From the NCBI RefSeq assembly GCF_001039355.2, contig NW_019775047.1, positions 355,865-419,864 of the forward strand: a stretch of 64,000 bases of DNA, written 5' to 3'. Every line of letters begins with the position of its first letter. Position 1 is the stretch's first letter. Position numbers and translations under genes: made by a program. The notes under the pieces are model-generated. The model was not told where the DNA came from. It was given only the letters and a program-made list of their open reading frames with translations, and did not search any database. This document shows positions 10,999 through 23,600 of this stretch, one piece after another. The DNA is from Lingula anatina (Eukaryota; Brachiopoda; Lingulata; Lingulida; Lingulidae).

Positions 10999-11549
10999 AA
11001 TCCAAAACAAAACCACTTACAGAAACGGAAATCATATTCCAGCTGAGAGTTTTAAGTTTTAAGTTTTATCTTGGCTATTAAAGAGTATTGCTGGAAAATT
11101 CTTACTTGGAGCTTTAAATTGTCAGAATATTTTAATTATTTATCTATAAAGATATGTCAAGTCACCACCAGCCTTTAATGCCCTAAGAACCCTTTTACAA
11201 ATGTCACTGTGCCAAACGTGAAATTATAACTGTAAAGAATCTGTTTCAAGGCAGTTACTGAAATTAAGAAAGCTATGTAAATGATATATGTACACGTAAC
11301 CACGCCTTCAAATTTCAAATATTCAGTATTTTATCTGTAAAAGACTTCAAAATCCGTCATGCTATATTAATTTAAACACCACATGCAAAGATCTTTGAAC
11401 ACAGCCTTTTTAATGAGCAGCGTAGTATTAACAATGGTCATCAATGGTAAGTAGAATAAAAATTAGTTCCGATTGTTTGGCCTTGTAGGCTCTTAAGGTT
11501 TGATCTTTAACACCATACATTCGATTACCTCGCACATTTTAACGGCTTG
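10999..11549. other. Intergenic stretch, nothing recognised
   Basis: No gene or structured repeat seen between the LINE tail and the next inverted-repeat element. Confidence 0.5.
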
Positions 11550-11810
11550 AATTCCCCTGCGAAAATTATCTCATTTAAACGCTAACTTCACGGATTTCAA
11601 TCAGTCCTAATACATAAGGTTTTTCTCTTTTAATGAAAAATGTTCTTAATCTGTTCTAGGACATTTTGAAGGACTTCCCAAAAACAGTTGTCGAACTGTT
11701 ACATTCATTACAGAACAACATTAGAACTGTAAAAAAATACACCAAATGTTCTAGACTAGATTGAGAACCGCAAAGTGAACGTTAAAGAGACAAATTTTCG
11801 CAGGGGAATT
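11550..11810. mobile_element. MITE with AATTCCCCTGCGAAAATT ends
   Basis: An 18-base terminal repeat is nearly perfect at both ends and similarity continues for about 45 bases (AACG...TTCAC). Length 261 bp, no coding. The target duplication is unclear, so the superfamily is not assigned. Confidence 0.65.
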
Positions 11811-11905
11811 GTTACTAAATTGCTTTCTTTGAGATCATGACATCTAATGTGAACATATAATAGAGATAGAAGTTAAGCATAGTTTTGGATATATATTCAT
11901 TTTTA

Positions 11906-12115
11906 CCTCCGCCAAGGAGGTTATGTTTTCACCCGTTTCTCTGTTTGTTTGTTTGTCATCAACATAACTCAAAAAGTTATGGACCGATTTTGATGAAATT
12001 TTCAGGAACTGTCAGAAGTGGGCCAAGGAACAGATGATTAGTTTTTGGTGGTGATCCGGATCAATAATCAATCAATAATCAATAATAATAAAAAAAATCG
12101 CTGCCTTGGCGGAGG
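11906..12115. mobile_element. MITE-like element with CCTCCGCCAAG ends
   Basis: CCTCCGCCAAG (11906-11916) and its reverse complement CTTGGCGGAGG (12105-12115) bound 210 bp. The inside has GTTTGTTTGTTTG and AACTCAAAAAGTTATGGA. I recall a dispersed element with these words from several marine invertebrates; the superfamily is uncertain. Confidence 0.6.
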
Positions 12116-12334
12116 TCTGCGCTCTTGGAGTGCTTTTCTAGTGGATATATATCTGTATTATGTAACAAGCAGACAACCCAAGTGCTCAATATTTGGTGCA
12201 TGGATGGTCGGATATTTCATGTCATGTCCAAGAATGTCAAACGCTGTAATGGTGTTTCGACATATGGAAACCAACCCAGGTGAAAATATTCCCTATTACA
12301 AAAAAATAAACAAGTGAATTGAAATAAAAAAAAT

Positions 12335-12398
12335 AAAGCAAAGCAAGGCAAAGCAAAGTAAAGTAAAGTAAAGTAAAGTAAAGTAAAGTGAAGTAAAA
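12335..12398 (+). repeat. (AAAGT)n / (AAAGC)n microsatellite
   Basis: AAAGC and AAGGC units change into about eight AAAGT units, ending in a GAAGT variant. Confidence 0.9.
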
Positions 12399-14700
12399 TG
12401 GATCGGTGCTTGTTAAAGACGTCTCCTGCTACCCTCTGATATCAGGGACCTCTAAAATACTGTAAAAAAACTAAATATAGACCAGTGGGAATCACTCAAT
12501 CAACTCGTCTGCAATTTTCAAATTACCTCCCCCCCCCCTTAAACGGTGGCCTAGTAGTAGAGGAGGATAAAAGTGGGGTTGGGAAGCAGGAGTAAGTCTT
12601 AGGCCATGCTGGACTTGAATTATGTGACATAGACAGGGGTGTGCACTACTCAGCACCAAGGTGTAAAATCACTACCACTGACAAACAAAGTTATATGTCT
12701 GGCGAGGAACGCGTTCCCGTTCATCAGCTCAGAATTCCCCCTAGGGTGTAATACAATAATTTATGAACAGACTACTAGCGGACCTGTGTTGAGATAGTAT
12801 TTTTTCGCTGTCATTCAAACTTTTTAACATGATTGCAAAATGTTAAAATATTGATATGCTTAGCTTCCGTCTCTATCTTTACATTGAAAACAGAGGTGAA
12901 CGGGGCACAATTTTTCATGGGTTACAGCATTTCCCCCATCTTGACTTTTCTCAAGTACAAATGTTGATTGTCATTATTTCTACAAACGAAATTTAACATG
13001 TTCAAAAAAGTGCAGTTGCATTTTTCATTTTCCTTGGACATGCATGGATGAAGTTATGGTACAAGCAATGTGTTACGTGGGGAATATATTAGGGAATGGT
13101 TAAAACTTATTTAACGCATGCAGGTGTTAAAAACACTTCAAAGATGAATCACAAATAATAACTTATCAAATGCCAAAATTAAATTTCTAAACAGTTGCAC
13201 TGCATTGGTTGAAATTTAGATATTGGTATACTTAGTCTCAGGGATTTCTTCATATCCACTCCCTGGTCACTCAGAACTGAAGAAGTGACTTCTCTTTATA
13301 GAGTGTACGGCCCATTAGATTCATAGGGGGAGGAGGTAGGACGAAGTGGAAGCTTTTTCCCATTCAATACACATCAATAGCTGACAGGCAAATCTTCATT
13401 TACTATTCATCAATGAAAAAAAACACACGACACAATGATGCCCAAAATATTTTGAAATATACCAAAAGAACAAAATCCTGTCGAGACTCTTGCACTCCCC
13501 AAAATGTCACGCTATTATGTAGGTCACTGCCTGTCCTTCCATGGTCCAGTGAGCAGTTTTTGACACGTTTGACTAGGAGACTCTACTGTAACATATTTGA
13601 TAATATATTTATTCAAAGTCTAAGATCCATTCAAATGTTCAGTAGACTTGATGTTAATAAAAAAGGAAGTACTGAAGAACATCGAGGTATATAAAACCCC
13701 AACAACGATAGCGCTATCTAGGGGGGAGGGGGATCATTTCTGCTGTCGGAGTCTTAGCAAAATGCTTATATTCAATTCTTTCATTTTTATAAGCATTTAA
13801 TTTCAGAAATAAACAATATAAACATATATACCAATAAAACACGTGAGGTCTATTCCAATTGAGACTTGGTGTCCATAGATTGATTTAACTTTGCGGGGAC
13901 TCTCGCTGTATGCACTCAGTTTTACAGATTAACACGCCTCGTCTTGTTTCCTACGTACTCGTAAAATCCCCACCTTTGCTGTATTCAACGTAACGCCAAG
14001 AGGAGACATGTTCATCTGCGAAACTGAATTTTGATCTTTTTGATTTTGAATCAGCGATCATGAAATTGACCAGGAAAATGGGTACGGAAAAAAGGTGACT
14101 GATGAAGATGCTGCAGAATTGCAAAATTAATATGCAAAATTAAAACGGAATATGAACACCACTAGAAAAAACTAACAGCGATGTCCAAACTTAACACATT
14201 GCCTGAAGGGAAATAGGTCACATATGATTAAAACGCTGTCAGATCTGAATGAGAATGGACAGGTCACTTGCTGTTGTCGTTTTCCATGCAAATAAATAAG
14301 GTAAAGGCGAAAACTACAAGCCGGAATATTTAGGTACGTATAGCTTAATAAATAAATTGACCAATTTCTGAAAGAAAATGGTAGTAAAATTTATATTTTG
14401 ACCTTTCTCTGACTCAATGATTAATCTTATAACTAAGTAGAAAGAGCTTAAACAACCAGAGAAATACAACAAAGCTAAGTAAAAATGCTTACTGATTCAG
14501 GAGATAAAGTACTGTATGAAAAAAATCATCGGAGCACACGACCCGAAAAACTTTTTGATGCCAGAGAATCTATTCACTCGACGGGTGCACTGACTGACCC
14601 TAAATTATGACAAATTTATTCGTTTCTCATTGAAAATGCAGGGAATATGAGTTGAAAATCACGGATCACCGAGGATAATGACGAAGAATAAAAAGCCACA
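12399..14700. other. Intergenic stretch, nothing recognised
   Basis: No splice-bounded exon, RNA gene or clear repeat found. A C-run at 12529-12538 and a G-rich patch at 13721-13732 are homopolymer-like. Confidence 0.45.
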
Positions 14701-14846
14701 TTAACGAGTTACGGGAATGGTGTTCTTCACGGTTCAGGCTAAGTAATATGAACGCTTCACTATTCCCGGGAAATAAATAGTGGCTTTCACTGGTAACGAA
14801 AAATCTCAATGGAGCCCTCTGAGAAGAGGCGCACACACACACACAC
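14701..14846 (+). repeat. Dispersed repeat, copy A, ending in CA microsatellite
   Basis: About 90% like 17846-18010 (shared TTCTTCACGGTTCAGGCTAA and CAATGGAGCCCTCTGAGAAG). Both copies end in a CA run, as expected for a retroposed or microsatellite-tailed repeat. Confidence 0.75.

Positions 14847-14848
<2 letters not shown>

Positions 14849-14923
<75 letters not shown>
14849..14923. repeat. (AT)n followed by poly-T
   Basis: About 30 AT units (14849-14908), then 15 T. Confidence 0.95.
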
Positions 14924-14953
14924 CTGGGTAACAACAATGGGGGTGCTTTTTTG

Positions 14954-15888
14954 TGAAAGGGTATGGACTTGTCTTATTATAACAAACAATTTCCAAACAT
15001 TTTAAACTTTTTAATTAGCGCTTAAAGTTGGGACACAGACCAGTCTGTCTTGCGGCTGTTTATTATTGAAAAGGAAGCTCTCAGAATAGTATTGTCAAGT
15101 TTTTTGGTCATCTTAGGGATCATTTACGGCACACACTAGAGAAAAACAAAAATTGCTTTTGTCGCAAATTTTGATGCGTGGAATAAAAGGGTTGTTGTGT
15201 TTTACTATCTTTTACGTTTTCAATTTCGGTATTTTCTCTCATACAGCTGAACTATACAAATCGTTCAATTTCGGGATTTAAATACCCGAAATAAGCAATT
15301 GCTTTTCATAAAACAACAGTGTGTAAGGAAATCCTGTCATCTGAGCGTGTAATCACAGATGTAATGACCCTATCCTGTTTCGTTTCCTTCAGACCCGCAT
15401 GCAAGACAACCAAACCACAGTTAGCGTGTAATTTCGTTTCCTCATTCAGATTCGGCCCTGGGACTACGCGTAAATAGTGGAGATTTCCACTGATGACATA
15501 ATGAATTTAAAATGAGACTAATTAAATTAGCTATATCCGGTCCCCACTTTTTGGCGTGTATCTCATGAAAACCGACTACATGGCATCGCTGTTTAACCAC
15601 CGATTCAGGATCGCAGCGTGCTTTCCAAAGTCTGTGAAGTTAACTGTACTCTTTCCTAATAATTTTTGTATGTGTTTAATCTTATATTTTCCAAAATTTA
15701 TTAACATAAAGCAAATTACGATGCATATTCTAAGCGGAAAGCGTGCTCACAAGATCGGCGCCACGTTGAAATTTTGATGCACATGTTCCAATGTTGTAAC
15801 CCATTGGGATATGTGCATCAAAATTTTCATATATATATTGCAATGCGTAAAGTGATACAGAAAATACAGAAAATCATGTCATAAACCA
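14954..15888 (+). repeat. Tandem duplicate left of the 79-base gap
   Basis: Identical by eye to 15968-16962 except for a shorter AT run at about 15825-15838. Exact identity with a gap between suggests two overlapping contigs that were not merged. Confidence 0.9.
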
Positions 15889-15967
15889 NNNNNNNNNNNN
15901 NNNNNNNNNNNNNNNNNNNNNNNNNNNNNNNNNNNNNNNNNNNNNNNNNNNNNNNNNNNNNNNNNNN
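15889..15967. other. Assembly gap, 79 N
   Basis: Short gap between two copies of the same sequence. Its size is probably arbitrary. Confidence 0.99.
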
Positions 15968-16838
15968 TGAAAGGGTATGGACTTGTCTTATTATAACAAA
16001 CAATTTCCAAACATTTTAAACTTTTTAATTAGCGCTTAAAGTTGGGACACAGACCAGTCTGTCTTGCGGCTGTTTATTATTGAAAAGGAAGCTCTCAGAA
16101 TAGTATTGTCAAGTTTTTTGGTCATCTTAGGGATCATTTACGGCACACACTAGAGAAAAACAAAAATTGCTTTTGTCGCAAATTTTGATGCGTGGAATAA
16201 AAGGGTTGTTGTGTTTTACTATCTTTTACGTTTTCAATTTCGGTATTTTCTCTCATACAGCTGAACTATACAAATCGTTCAATTTCGGGATTTAAATACC
16301 CGAAATAAGCAATTGCTTTTCATAAAACAACAGTGTGTAAGGAAATCCTGTCATCTGAGCGTGTAATCACAGATGTAATGACCCTATCCTGTTTCGTTTC
16401 CTTCAGACCCGCATGCAAGACAACCAAACCACAGTTAGCGTGTAATTTCGTTTCCTCATTCAGATTCGGCCCTGGGACTACGCGTAAATAGTGGAGATTT
16501 CCACTGATGACATAATGAATTTAAAATGAGACTAATTAAATTAGCTATATCCGGTCCCCACTTTTTGGCGTGTATCTCATGAAAACCGACTACATGGCAT
16601 CGCTGTTTAACCACCGATTCAGGATCGCAGCGTGCTTTCCAAAGTCTGTGAAGTTAACTGTACTCTTTCCTAATAATTTTTGTATGTGTTTAATCTTATA
16701 TTTTCCAAAATTTATTAACATAAAGCAAATTACGATGCATATTCTAAGCGGAAAGCGTGCTCACAAGATCGGCGCCACGTTGAAATTTTGATGCACATGT
16801 TCCAATGTTGTAACCCATTGGGATATGTGCATCAAAAT

Positions 16839-16914
<76 letters not shown>

Positions 16915-16962
16915 CAATGCGTAAAGTGATACAGAAAATACAGAAAATCATGTCATAAACCA
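15968..16962 (+). repeat. Tandem duplicate right of the 79-base gap
   Basis: Copy of 14954-15888 at offset 1,014, with about 60 extra bases in the AT microsatellite (16842-16912). No gene is recognised in it. Confidence 0.9.
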
Positions 16963-17599
16963 ACGTTTTTATCCAACCTCTTAAAGAATTGTTTTTACAA
17001 AATTGTCATGATAGTTCAACCAATGAATAACTTAACCATATAAAAACCGGAGTCGCATTTTATATTTTGTACAGTCGTCTGTGCGTGCAGTCCAAATTTT
17101 CTATAACGTTTGCGGAGTTTTGGCTTCCCACATACATGTACGGTGCAAAGATACCGGGTAGTAGACATATGTGACCATTCGAATTTGCAGGGTTATCCCT
17201 CAGTTAAGCCTACCCAGGGTTCCTCAGTGTTCTCGAATTTGTAGTCATCTACCATTTTTTTACCAGTTTTGCAGTTTTCAGACTTTTTTCTTGATGACCA
17301 TCAGAAAAAAAAACAAAATCAAACTTAATACATGTATTTACTTCTGTTTAAAAGGCACGAAGTGGTTGTTTTTCGACTTAGATCCAGCAATCTGTTCTTG
17401 TGTTGCTTCATTGATGAATTCAATTCAAGAACTTCTGTCTTACCGAAGCGATTCTTAAAAGGCATTAAAACGTGATTTCATTCTTTGTTTTTATTAATCA
17501 GCCAGAAAAATAAGAAAAGCATCGAAGGAAATTAATTTGGGGAAAAGTTCACATAGATACAAAGTTTGTATTTATTGATTCAATAGTCGTTACTTTTAA
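16963..17599. other. Intergenic stretch, nothing recognised
   Basis: Contains two TACATGTA words (17133, about 17329). No coding exon found. Confidence 0.45.
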
Positions 17600-18067
17600 A
17601 GCATTTCTTTCTGAATTAATTATACATGTATGTCAAATATATGGATTGTTATAGATATACAGGTAAAAGACGTTAATCTTCAAGGATCTTTCTAGAGAGA
17701 TCATATTGTAAAAGCCGCATTAACGCATTAAAGCATTTCTTTCTGAATTAATTATATGTCAAATATATGGATTGTTATAGATATACAGGTAAAAGACGTT
17801 AATGTTCAAGGATCTTTCTAGAGAGATCATATTGTAAAAGTTTGCATTAACGAGTTATGGGAATGGTGTTCTTCACGGTTCAGGCTAAGTAATATGAACG
17901 CTACACTATTCCCGGGAAATAAATAATGGCTTTCACGGGTAACGAAAAATCTCAATGGAGCCCTCTGAGAAGGGTTCACTAAAGCGCACGCATACACACA
18001 CACACACACTATAAAAGACGTTAATCTTCAAGGATCCTTTTAGAGAGATCATATTGTAAAAGTTTGC
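17600..18067 (+). repeat. Tandem and interspersed repeat block
   Basis: The segment at 17600-17713 recurs at 17731-17839 with a 6-base deletion, and its end recurs again at 18013-18067 (GACGTTAATCTTCAAGGATC). The second dispersed-repeat copy (17846-18010) sits between them. This looks like a repeat inserted into one unit of a tandem array. Confidence 0.8.
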
Positions 18068-18180
18068 ATAACCTAATTTTTTAATAATTATCAGAGATTT
18101 AGGTTCCCGAACCTCAACTACCCCGACTCTCCTGGACCATTGTCGCCCATCATCTAAGTTATCCCTCCCCCCCCCCAAAA

Positions 18181-18202
18181 AAAAATAAACACACACGTAC
18201 AC

Positions 18203-18233
<31 letters not shown>
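18181..18233. repeat. (CA)n microsatellite
   Basis: Imperfect then perfect CA run, preceded by a C-run and an A-run. Confidence 0.95.
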
Positions 18234-18239
18234 AACACT

Positions 18240-18980
18240 CCACTCCTCCATAATTCATAATTCTGTTTTCCAAATGATCTTTTTGTCTTTTTATTTTAAC
18301 ATATTTCCTTTGTGTGCCCTAATTGCTGTAAAGCTTGGTTTGGCGACATTTACTTTTGCAGAAAGCATGCTATGACTACCCATGACGTATTACGTCATTT
18401 CTTTAAGAACATATTTATCCCCCAGTCCCACCTTACTTTCTGTCTTCACTAACACAATTGGGTGATATTTGTGGTGACCGTCACAATCATGGTTGAGACA
18501 GCATCAAAATCGAGATACCGCAGCCTTTAGAAGGTCCGTCTAGCCAGCAATTATACCTTCGTGTACCTAGATCAATTTTGCCAAGATCGGACCTTTTCCC
18601 GGCAGAAGGGGCAAGTCGTTTGACCCCCCCCCCTCCCCCGCCATGACGGACATGATAGAAACGGTTTCTTTCAAACTTAATTGTACTTCTGGTATGTTAT
18701 TAGGTATAATATCCATCGTGCAGGGCCAGCTACCACACTGGGATGTCACACGTGTCTGGGCCGGACAATGGTATGTGACTAAAATAAACCTGACAAAAAT
18801 GCCGTTTGATTGGCAAAAATTACTCAGACATATTCAACGTGTAGGCTGTTTACTTTTCCTAAGCATGAATATTTCTTTTTCCAAACAAATGTAATGACGT
18901 ACAGTATCAAGTACTTAAGTCTAAATTGTTTCATCAGTTTGGTGGATGGTAGTTGTAAAAGCTCTTTTGTCTAAAACTTT
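18240..18980. other. Intergenic stretch, nothing recognised
   Basis: An 83-codon frame at 18643-18894 has no domain and follows a C-rich tract; I do not call it. Confidence 0.4.
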
Positions 18981-19144
18981 AAATTTACTCACATGAGATA
19001 TTTCAATGGAAAATCGGTCATCTTCATCCGGCGCTGAGTGACACAGAAGGCGTTGTGTCACATAGTCGAGACTATTGGGCGTGTCACTCACCAACTAGTG
19101 AAAATGGCCTACAGTCCATCGAACAATCTCATGTGAGTAAATTT
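18981..19144. mobile_element. Small MITE or foldback with AAATTTACTCACATGAGAT ends
   Basis: A 19-base perfect inverted terminal repeat, with weaker similarity inward including GAGTGACAC on both arms. 164 bp, no coding capacity. Confidence 0.65.
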
Positions 19145-19576
19145 GCAGTTTGTTACAAAAGAGTATATTTACTACTTTCAACAACTGTATTTCTGCGTAA
19201 CCTTCTTTGGCAATTGCTTTTATCAAACTAGGTCCTATTGCTTGAACGGGTGCTGGGTCAGTTTGAAAGCTTATTAAACGTAAGTAAAATTTGGCTAGTT
19301 TCTTGTTTTATCACAATACTGTTTAAATTCCCAGTTGCTATTTCAACAAGAAACACCAGTTCTTCCAAGGTCTATCATTATACAACTCTTCCTTGGCTCA
19401 TAATATATAGTGGGGTGCCTATTTCCGCAGACTGTCAACATGGACGCCATTCGCCGTAGTGTGGTTTCGTGGAAGGAATATTATAATAGAGGTGATGGAC
19501 GATATCAAGCTTTTCAACACTGAGAACTTAGTTTCCTATGCCATTTTATGTAATTACAGTTCAATATTCACTTGTG

Positions 19577-19831
19577 ATGGAGCAGGCCAGTCAACGTAAC
19601 CCTATGTACAGAATGCTTAGCAATGAAGATTTACGCGGTTTGTTGCCTGACCTAAATTGTCTCTGAACACTCAGCTGATAGCCACTCGTATCCATACTTT
19701 GAACAAGACTCCTCAGGCGTAGCACAACAATATGAACTTTATTACGAAACAAACAGCTGCGGATATTCACAGTATGAAGCCCCCACCCCACCTCCCATTT
19801 GTTGCATATGTCCATTTACAGGGCATACCGA
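19577..19831 (+). pseudogene. Frameshifted ORF with donor site, unknown protein fragment
   Basis: From ATG 19577 a frame reads MEQASQRNPMYRMLSNEDLR and GLLPDLNCL then a stop at 19664-19666. In the next frame, starting at about 19662, it continues as SEHSADSHSYPYFEQDSS, then YELYYETNSCGYSQYEA, PTPPPICCICPFTGHT, and stops at a good donor GAGTAAGT (GT at 19832). One extra C near 19661 would explain the break. The composition (Tyr, Ser, Pro, a CxxC) looks coding rather than random. No family recognised. It lies on the opposite strand, 472 bases past the RhoGEF stop. Confidence 0.35.
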
Positions 19832-20187
19832 GTAAGTATGACCAGGCTTTTTTGTAGTGCAGTGCATGACACATCGCTGCGACAAGATTGGATTCAATGG
19901 CACAGCGTGAAGATAACCTCTTACGTTTACAATGGTCTGCAGTATAAATGACATCACCAACAAACTTGAAATAAAAAACTTAATTGAGTACAACTAATTC
20001 GTAAAAACGGGACGCTCTGCATGCGCAGTTTGTGATAATTTTATCAATATGTGCCCTAAACAAATGACGCTAGATTATTCCAATTACCAGAATCCACTGG
20101 TTTGAAATAAGACTTTAGGCGTGTGATGCAAGCACATTTCTTTCAACGTTATGATAGCTCTTTCTTTAAAATGACGGCATTTTTGTT

Positions 20188-20193
20188 TTTATT
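20188..20193 (-). terminator. Candidate poly(A) signal AATAAA for the RhoGEF gene
   Basis: TTTATT on the plus strand reads AATAAA on the gene strand, about 110 bases after the stop. It is the first canonical hexamer I noticed downstream. A short 3' UTR is inferred; no transcript evidence. Confidence 0.4.
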
Positions 20194-20302
20194 TCGTAGA
20201 ACACAAGTCACATCACGATTATCTCTTCACCAAAATGTTTTGTTAACTGTAACGTGTCAGTCATTTTGATTTCCCCGAGTGAAAGTCGCTTTAAATAATT
20301 TT

Positions 20303-20605
20303 CTAAAGATAAACTGAATCCACAGATTTTGTTTTATGTTGGACAAAACTCTTTGGCAACGTTCCATAACCAGACATATCTATTGTCTGCGACCGTTCGT
20401 GTATCCGCCTCATTTCACTCCTCTTTTTGACCAGTCTGGGAGAGTTCCTGCTGTCAGGTACTAATTGTGGCGTAACTGTCAGTGTTTGAGACACAGCACC
20501 AGTGTTGCTTGGGTTGAGGTTTTCTTTGAATGAGTTATGCCTGCTCGCATTTCTGTCACCGTTGTATTTTTCTTTGGCTTCTCGAAGGTTGTCAAGCCAC
20601 GCCGC
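20303..20605 (-). CDS. RhoGEF exon 17, last PH helix, tail and stop (residues 664-763)
   Basis: Acceptor TCTTTCTAG|GCGG, then 100 codons and TAA. AAWLDNLREAKEKY is the C-terminal PH helix with the invariant Trp. The tail is Ser/Asn-rich, then basic (RLVKKRSEMRRIHERSQTID), and ends in KSVDSVYL. The last residues fit a class II PDZ ligand (hydrophobic-x-hydrophobic). Confidence 0.92.
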   Translation of the reverse strand, partial: AAWLDNLREAKEKYNGDRNASRHNSFKENLNPSNTGAVSQTLTVTPQLVPDSRNSPRLVKKRSEMRRIHERSQTIDMSGYGTLPKSFVQHKTKSVDSVYL

Positions 20606-23600
20606 CTAGAAAGAAGAAATCGTCCTTACTAATGGCGTTTATTAAGTTTTTCTAATCTCACGTTAACAGAACAGTAATACAAGCACTGTATTTTGGGTAG
20701 TTTTTAATATTTATAGTATTCATATATCCCACCATGTCTTCTCACAGCAATCGCATGTACCAAAGCACAAAAACATGGCATTCAGTCTTGTCGTTTATAA
20801 GACGCGGCCTTTGGGACTGCATGTGATTTGGTGTTCCGCTAGTGTTTATGCGTGTAATTCGCCAAGACGCAATCCAAAAATAAAATAAATGGAAGACGAG
20901 CTTCGAGTTGGTAAATAAAAATGGATTCTCGTTTTTAAACATTTTAGAAAAGTATTTATCAAGATACTTTCTTCAAACCGGGATAGAAGTAAACATGAAA
21001 ACTATACCTCCTTAAAACTGCGATAGCACTGTAGTAAACATATATATATAAGTGACACAAAAGATAATGTGATAAATGGAAGGGTGTACATATTTTAAGA
21101 CTGCTCAAGGAGCTTACTTTATAGAATCATTTTCCAGTTTTACAAGCCCCTGACCATTAATATACGCTTATAGTGTAAACATGCAATGCTTACCTTTGCT
21201 GTCTCTGATGGAGCTTGGAATGTGTAAATTCCAACTATTTGCTGAAACCTCGTTATTTGCACTATTACGAAGGCGTTTTTCAACCCATTAGCTGGAAGTG
21301 GAATGTAAGAACCAACGATTGTAAAATGCATTAAAGTATGGTTGTGGTATTTTTTTGATGAACACCAAAATAGTACTTCTGTGGATTAAGTGGATATTCG
21401 TTGCACTGAAGGCTGTAGTCAAATCAACAATGAAGTTTAATTTAGTTCACTGACTACTAACCACTTAAATTCTTGAAAGATCACTTTAGATTGTGGCAAC
21501 ACGAGCACGTGGCAAAATGCCAGATATTTTTAAAGAATTGAATGATACCTAGGAACAACAACTTGTAGTAAATAAGTCAGTTTTTTTTAATAAGAGAAAT
21601 CAAATATTAAAGCTATGGCGACTTATGAGTGAGTTGTTAAGATACCAGTTCACGAACATAGGAACTCTGTAACTTTCACACTCTCTTACGTTAGAGAAAG
21701 ACTTTTTACGGCGCACCATGACAGGCAAAAGCTCAAAAAATTGTTTGTTATGTAAAAGGTGGGGACATTTTTTTGGCTACACCTTTACCACAAACGCGTT
21801 TTGTTCAAGCACATTTCTCTTTCCATTGCTGGTGTATTAATATCGTTGCATACTAAAGAACTGTGGTCTACATACATGTAGGCCCTATGCTTCTTCTTGT
21901 TAGGAAGACTTGATTCTTGATTCTTTTAACTGTTTTCCCATGAAACTGAAAGTTGTCTTGGTAATATTGCCCCCTCCCCCTTAAGCACCTACCTTGTGCC
22001 TCGGCTGGCCCTACGTCATGCAGACTGAACCGGTCCAAAGAAATGGGCTGCCTGTAAACTGTGTATGTCCCTGGGGACGCATCAGCTTTGTAGTTGTTGG
22101 GGTTCTGATCAACCACTGACGTTTTCTGTATTAAATATAAGATCGTTATCAAGGTATCTACGTCAAGCTTAGTAAGAATGATAAATATGGTTAAAACACT
22201 AGACTTCAGGTTTCTATTAATTCCATCAGCTGACTCCAAAAGAAAATTAAAGATGCAGTCAGCGTTTTGGTTATGTAAAAAATGCCATTTAAGTTGACCA
22301 TGTAGATTAGCGAGGCATGCAGTGCGGAACAAAATGTACAAGCACCTGGCTGTAAAAAAACGTTTGGACCTTACATTACCGGTACATTAGCAATGACATG
22401 ACTGAATATAAGTGTGACAGGAATGGAAGTTCGCTAGGAACCGTAGTCCGTTCCCCATTACTTCGGTCAGACGACATTCGTCCCATGAAATAACCCCAAT
22501 ACCACAACTTACCCTAACCTGTACTAATCATGACACCCCGGACTTCCATTGCTAGGACTACCATTCCTGTCACACTGGTACTAAAATGCGCCAGGTGGAA
22601 GACAAAATAAAATGTCGCATATGATGCACCAAATGTTAGACAATTACTGTGAGATTTAACTACATTTGCATTATTAAGGAAAGTATTACCTACGCTGCAT
22701 GTACTGTGGTTGTTCATGAGGTACATGTAACAAAACACCTTTTTAAAGAACGTGTCCTTACCTTTCGATGACTTTTCTTCAATTTGGTCAGCAGGAATAT
22801 ATCGTCAAAAAGGAATATATACATCTCTTGTCCTTTTGATTGCTCTGTGGTAGGGGAAAAATATATAACTGCTGTTAACTGCTCTTCACGTACATTTATG
22901 TAGATAAGGAGGCAAATTAGCCCCAAAACACTAAACACACACTTCATCAAGTTATCTCTTTACAACATGCAACTTCCCAGTTAGGATTACATTCAGAATA
23001 CTGGCATTTGCCGACTTTTCCAGAACTTATACCGTTGACGAACGGTAGGTGAATTCGAATCATAGTATAAGCTCATGTGACTTAATTGTTTGAGTTTCAT
23101 GTCAATTGGGATTTGATAAAGAAACCTAAATACATACCAACCAATGTCACCGGGCCCTCGTACATGAGATGTCTCTTTGGGCTGGCCAACAAACGTTCAC
23201 ACGGCTGCTGACTCAATGTAGATTTCAAAAACTAAAATAAAATAATACATAATATATACTGTAGAAATAAATATCATAATAGGGACTGTAGATAAAAATA
23301 TAAAAATAGATACTATAGATATAAACATGGGGAAAACATGCGACAGCTTTTGTTAACACTCGTGACGGCATTATGCGTCTACAAATTTACTACTAATAAT
23401 AAAAGCTTATGCAGTCATTGTATACATATATAATAACATACATATACAACGGAAATTTATTACCATGTCATGTTTAAAAAGATACATTAGAATGTCTAAA
23501 ATGAAAAATAAATGACATGTATCAACAAAAATATCGTAGTATTTACAGAGATGAGGCGGTTGGATAAAAGATTTTTTAAAGTTTCCTTCCTCTAAAAGTT

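Noticed and set aside
15556-16791. Identical 73-codon frames occurring twice
   Set aside because: They are identical only because the region is duplicated around a gap; no domain and no splice signals.
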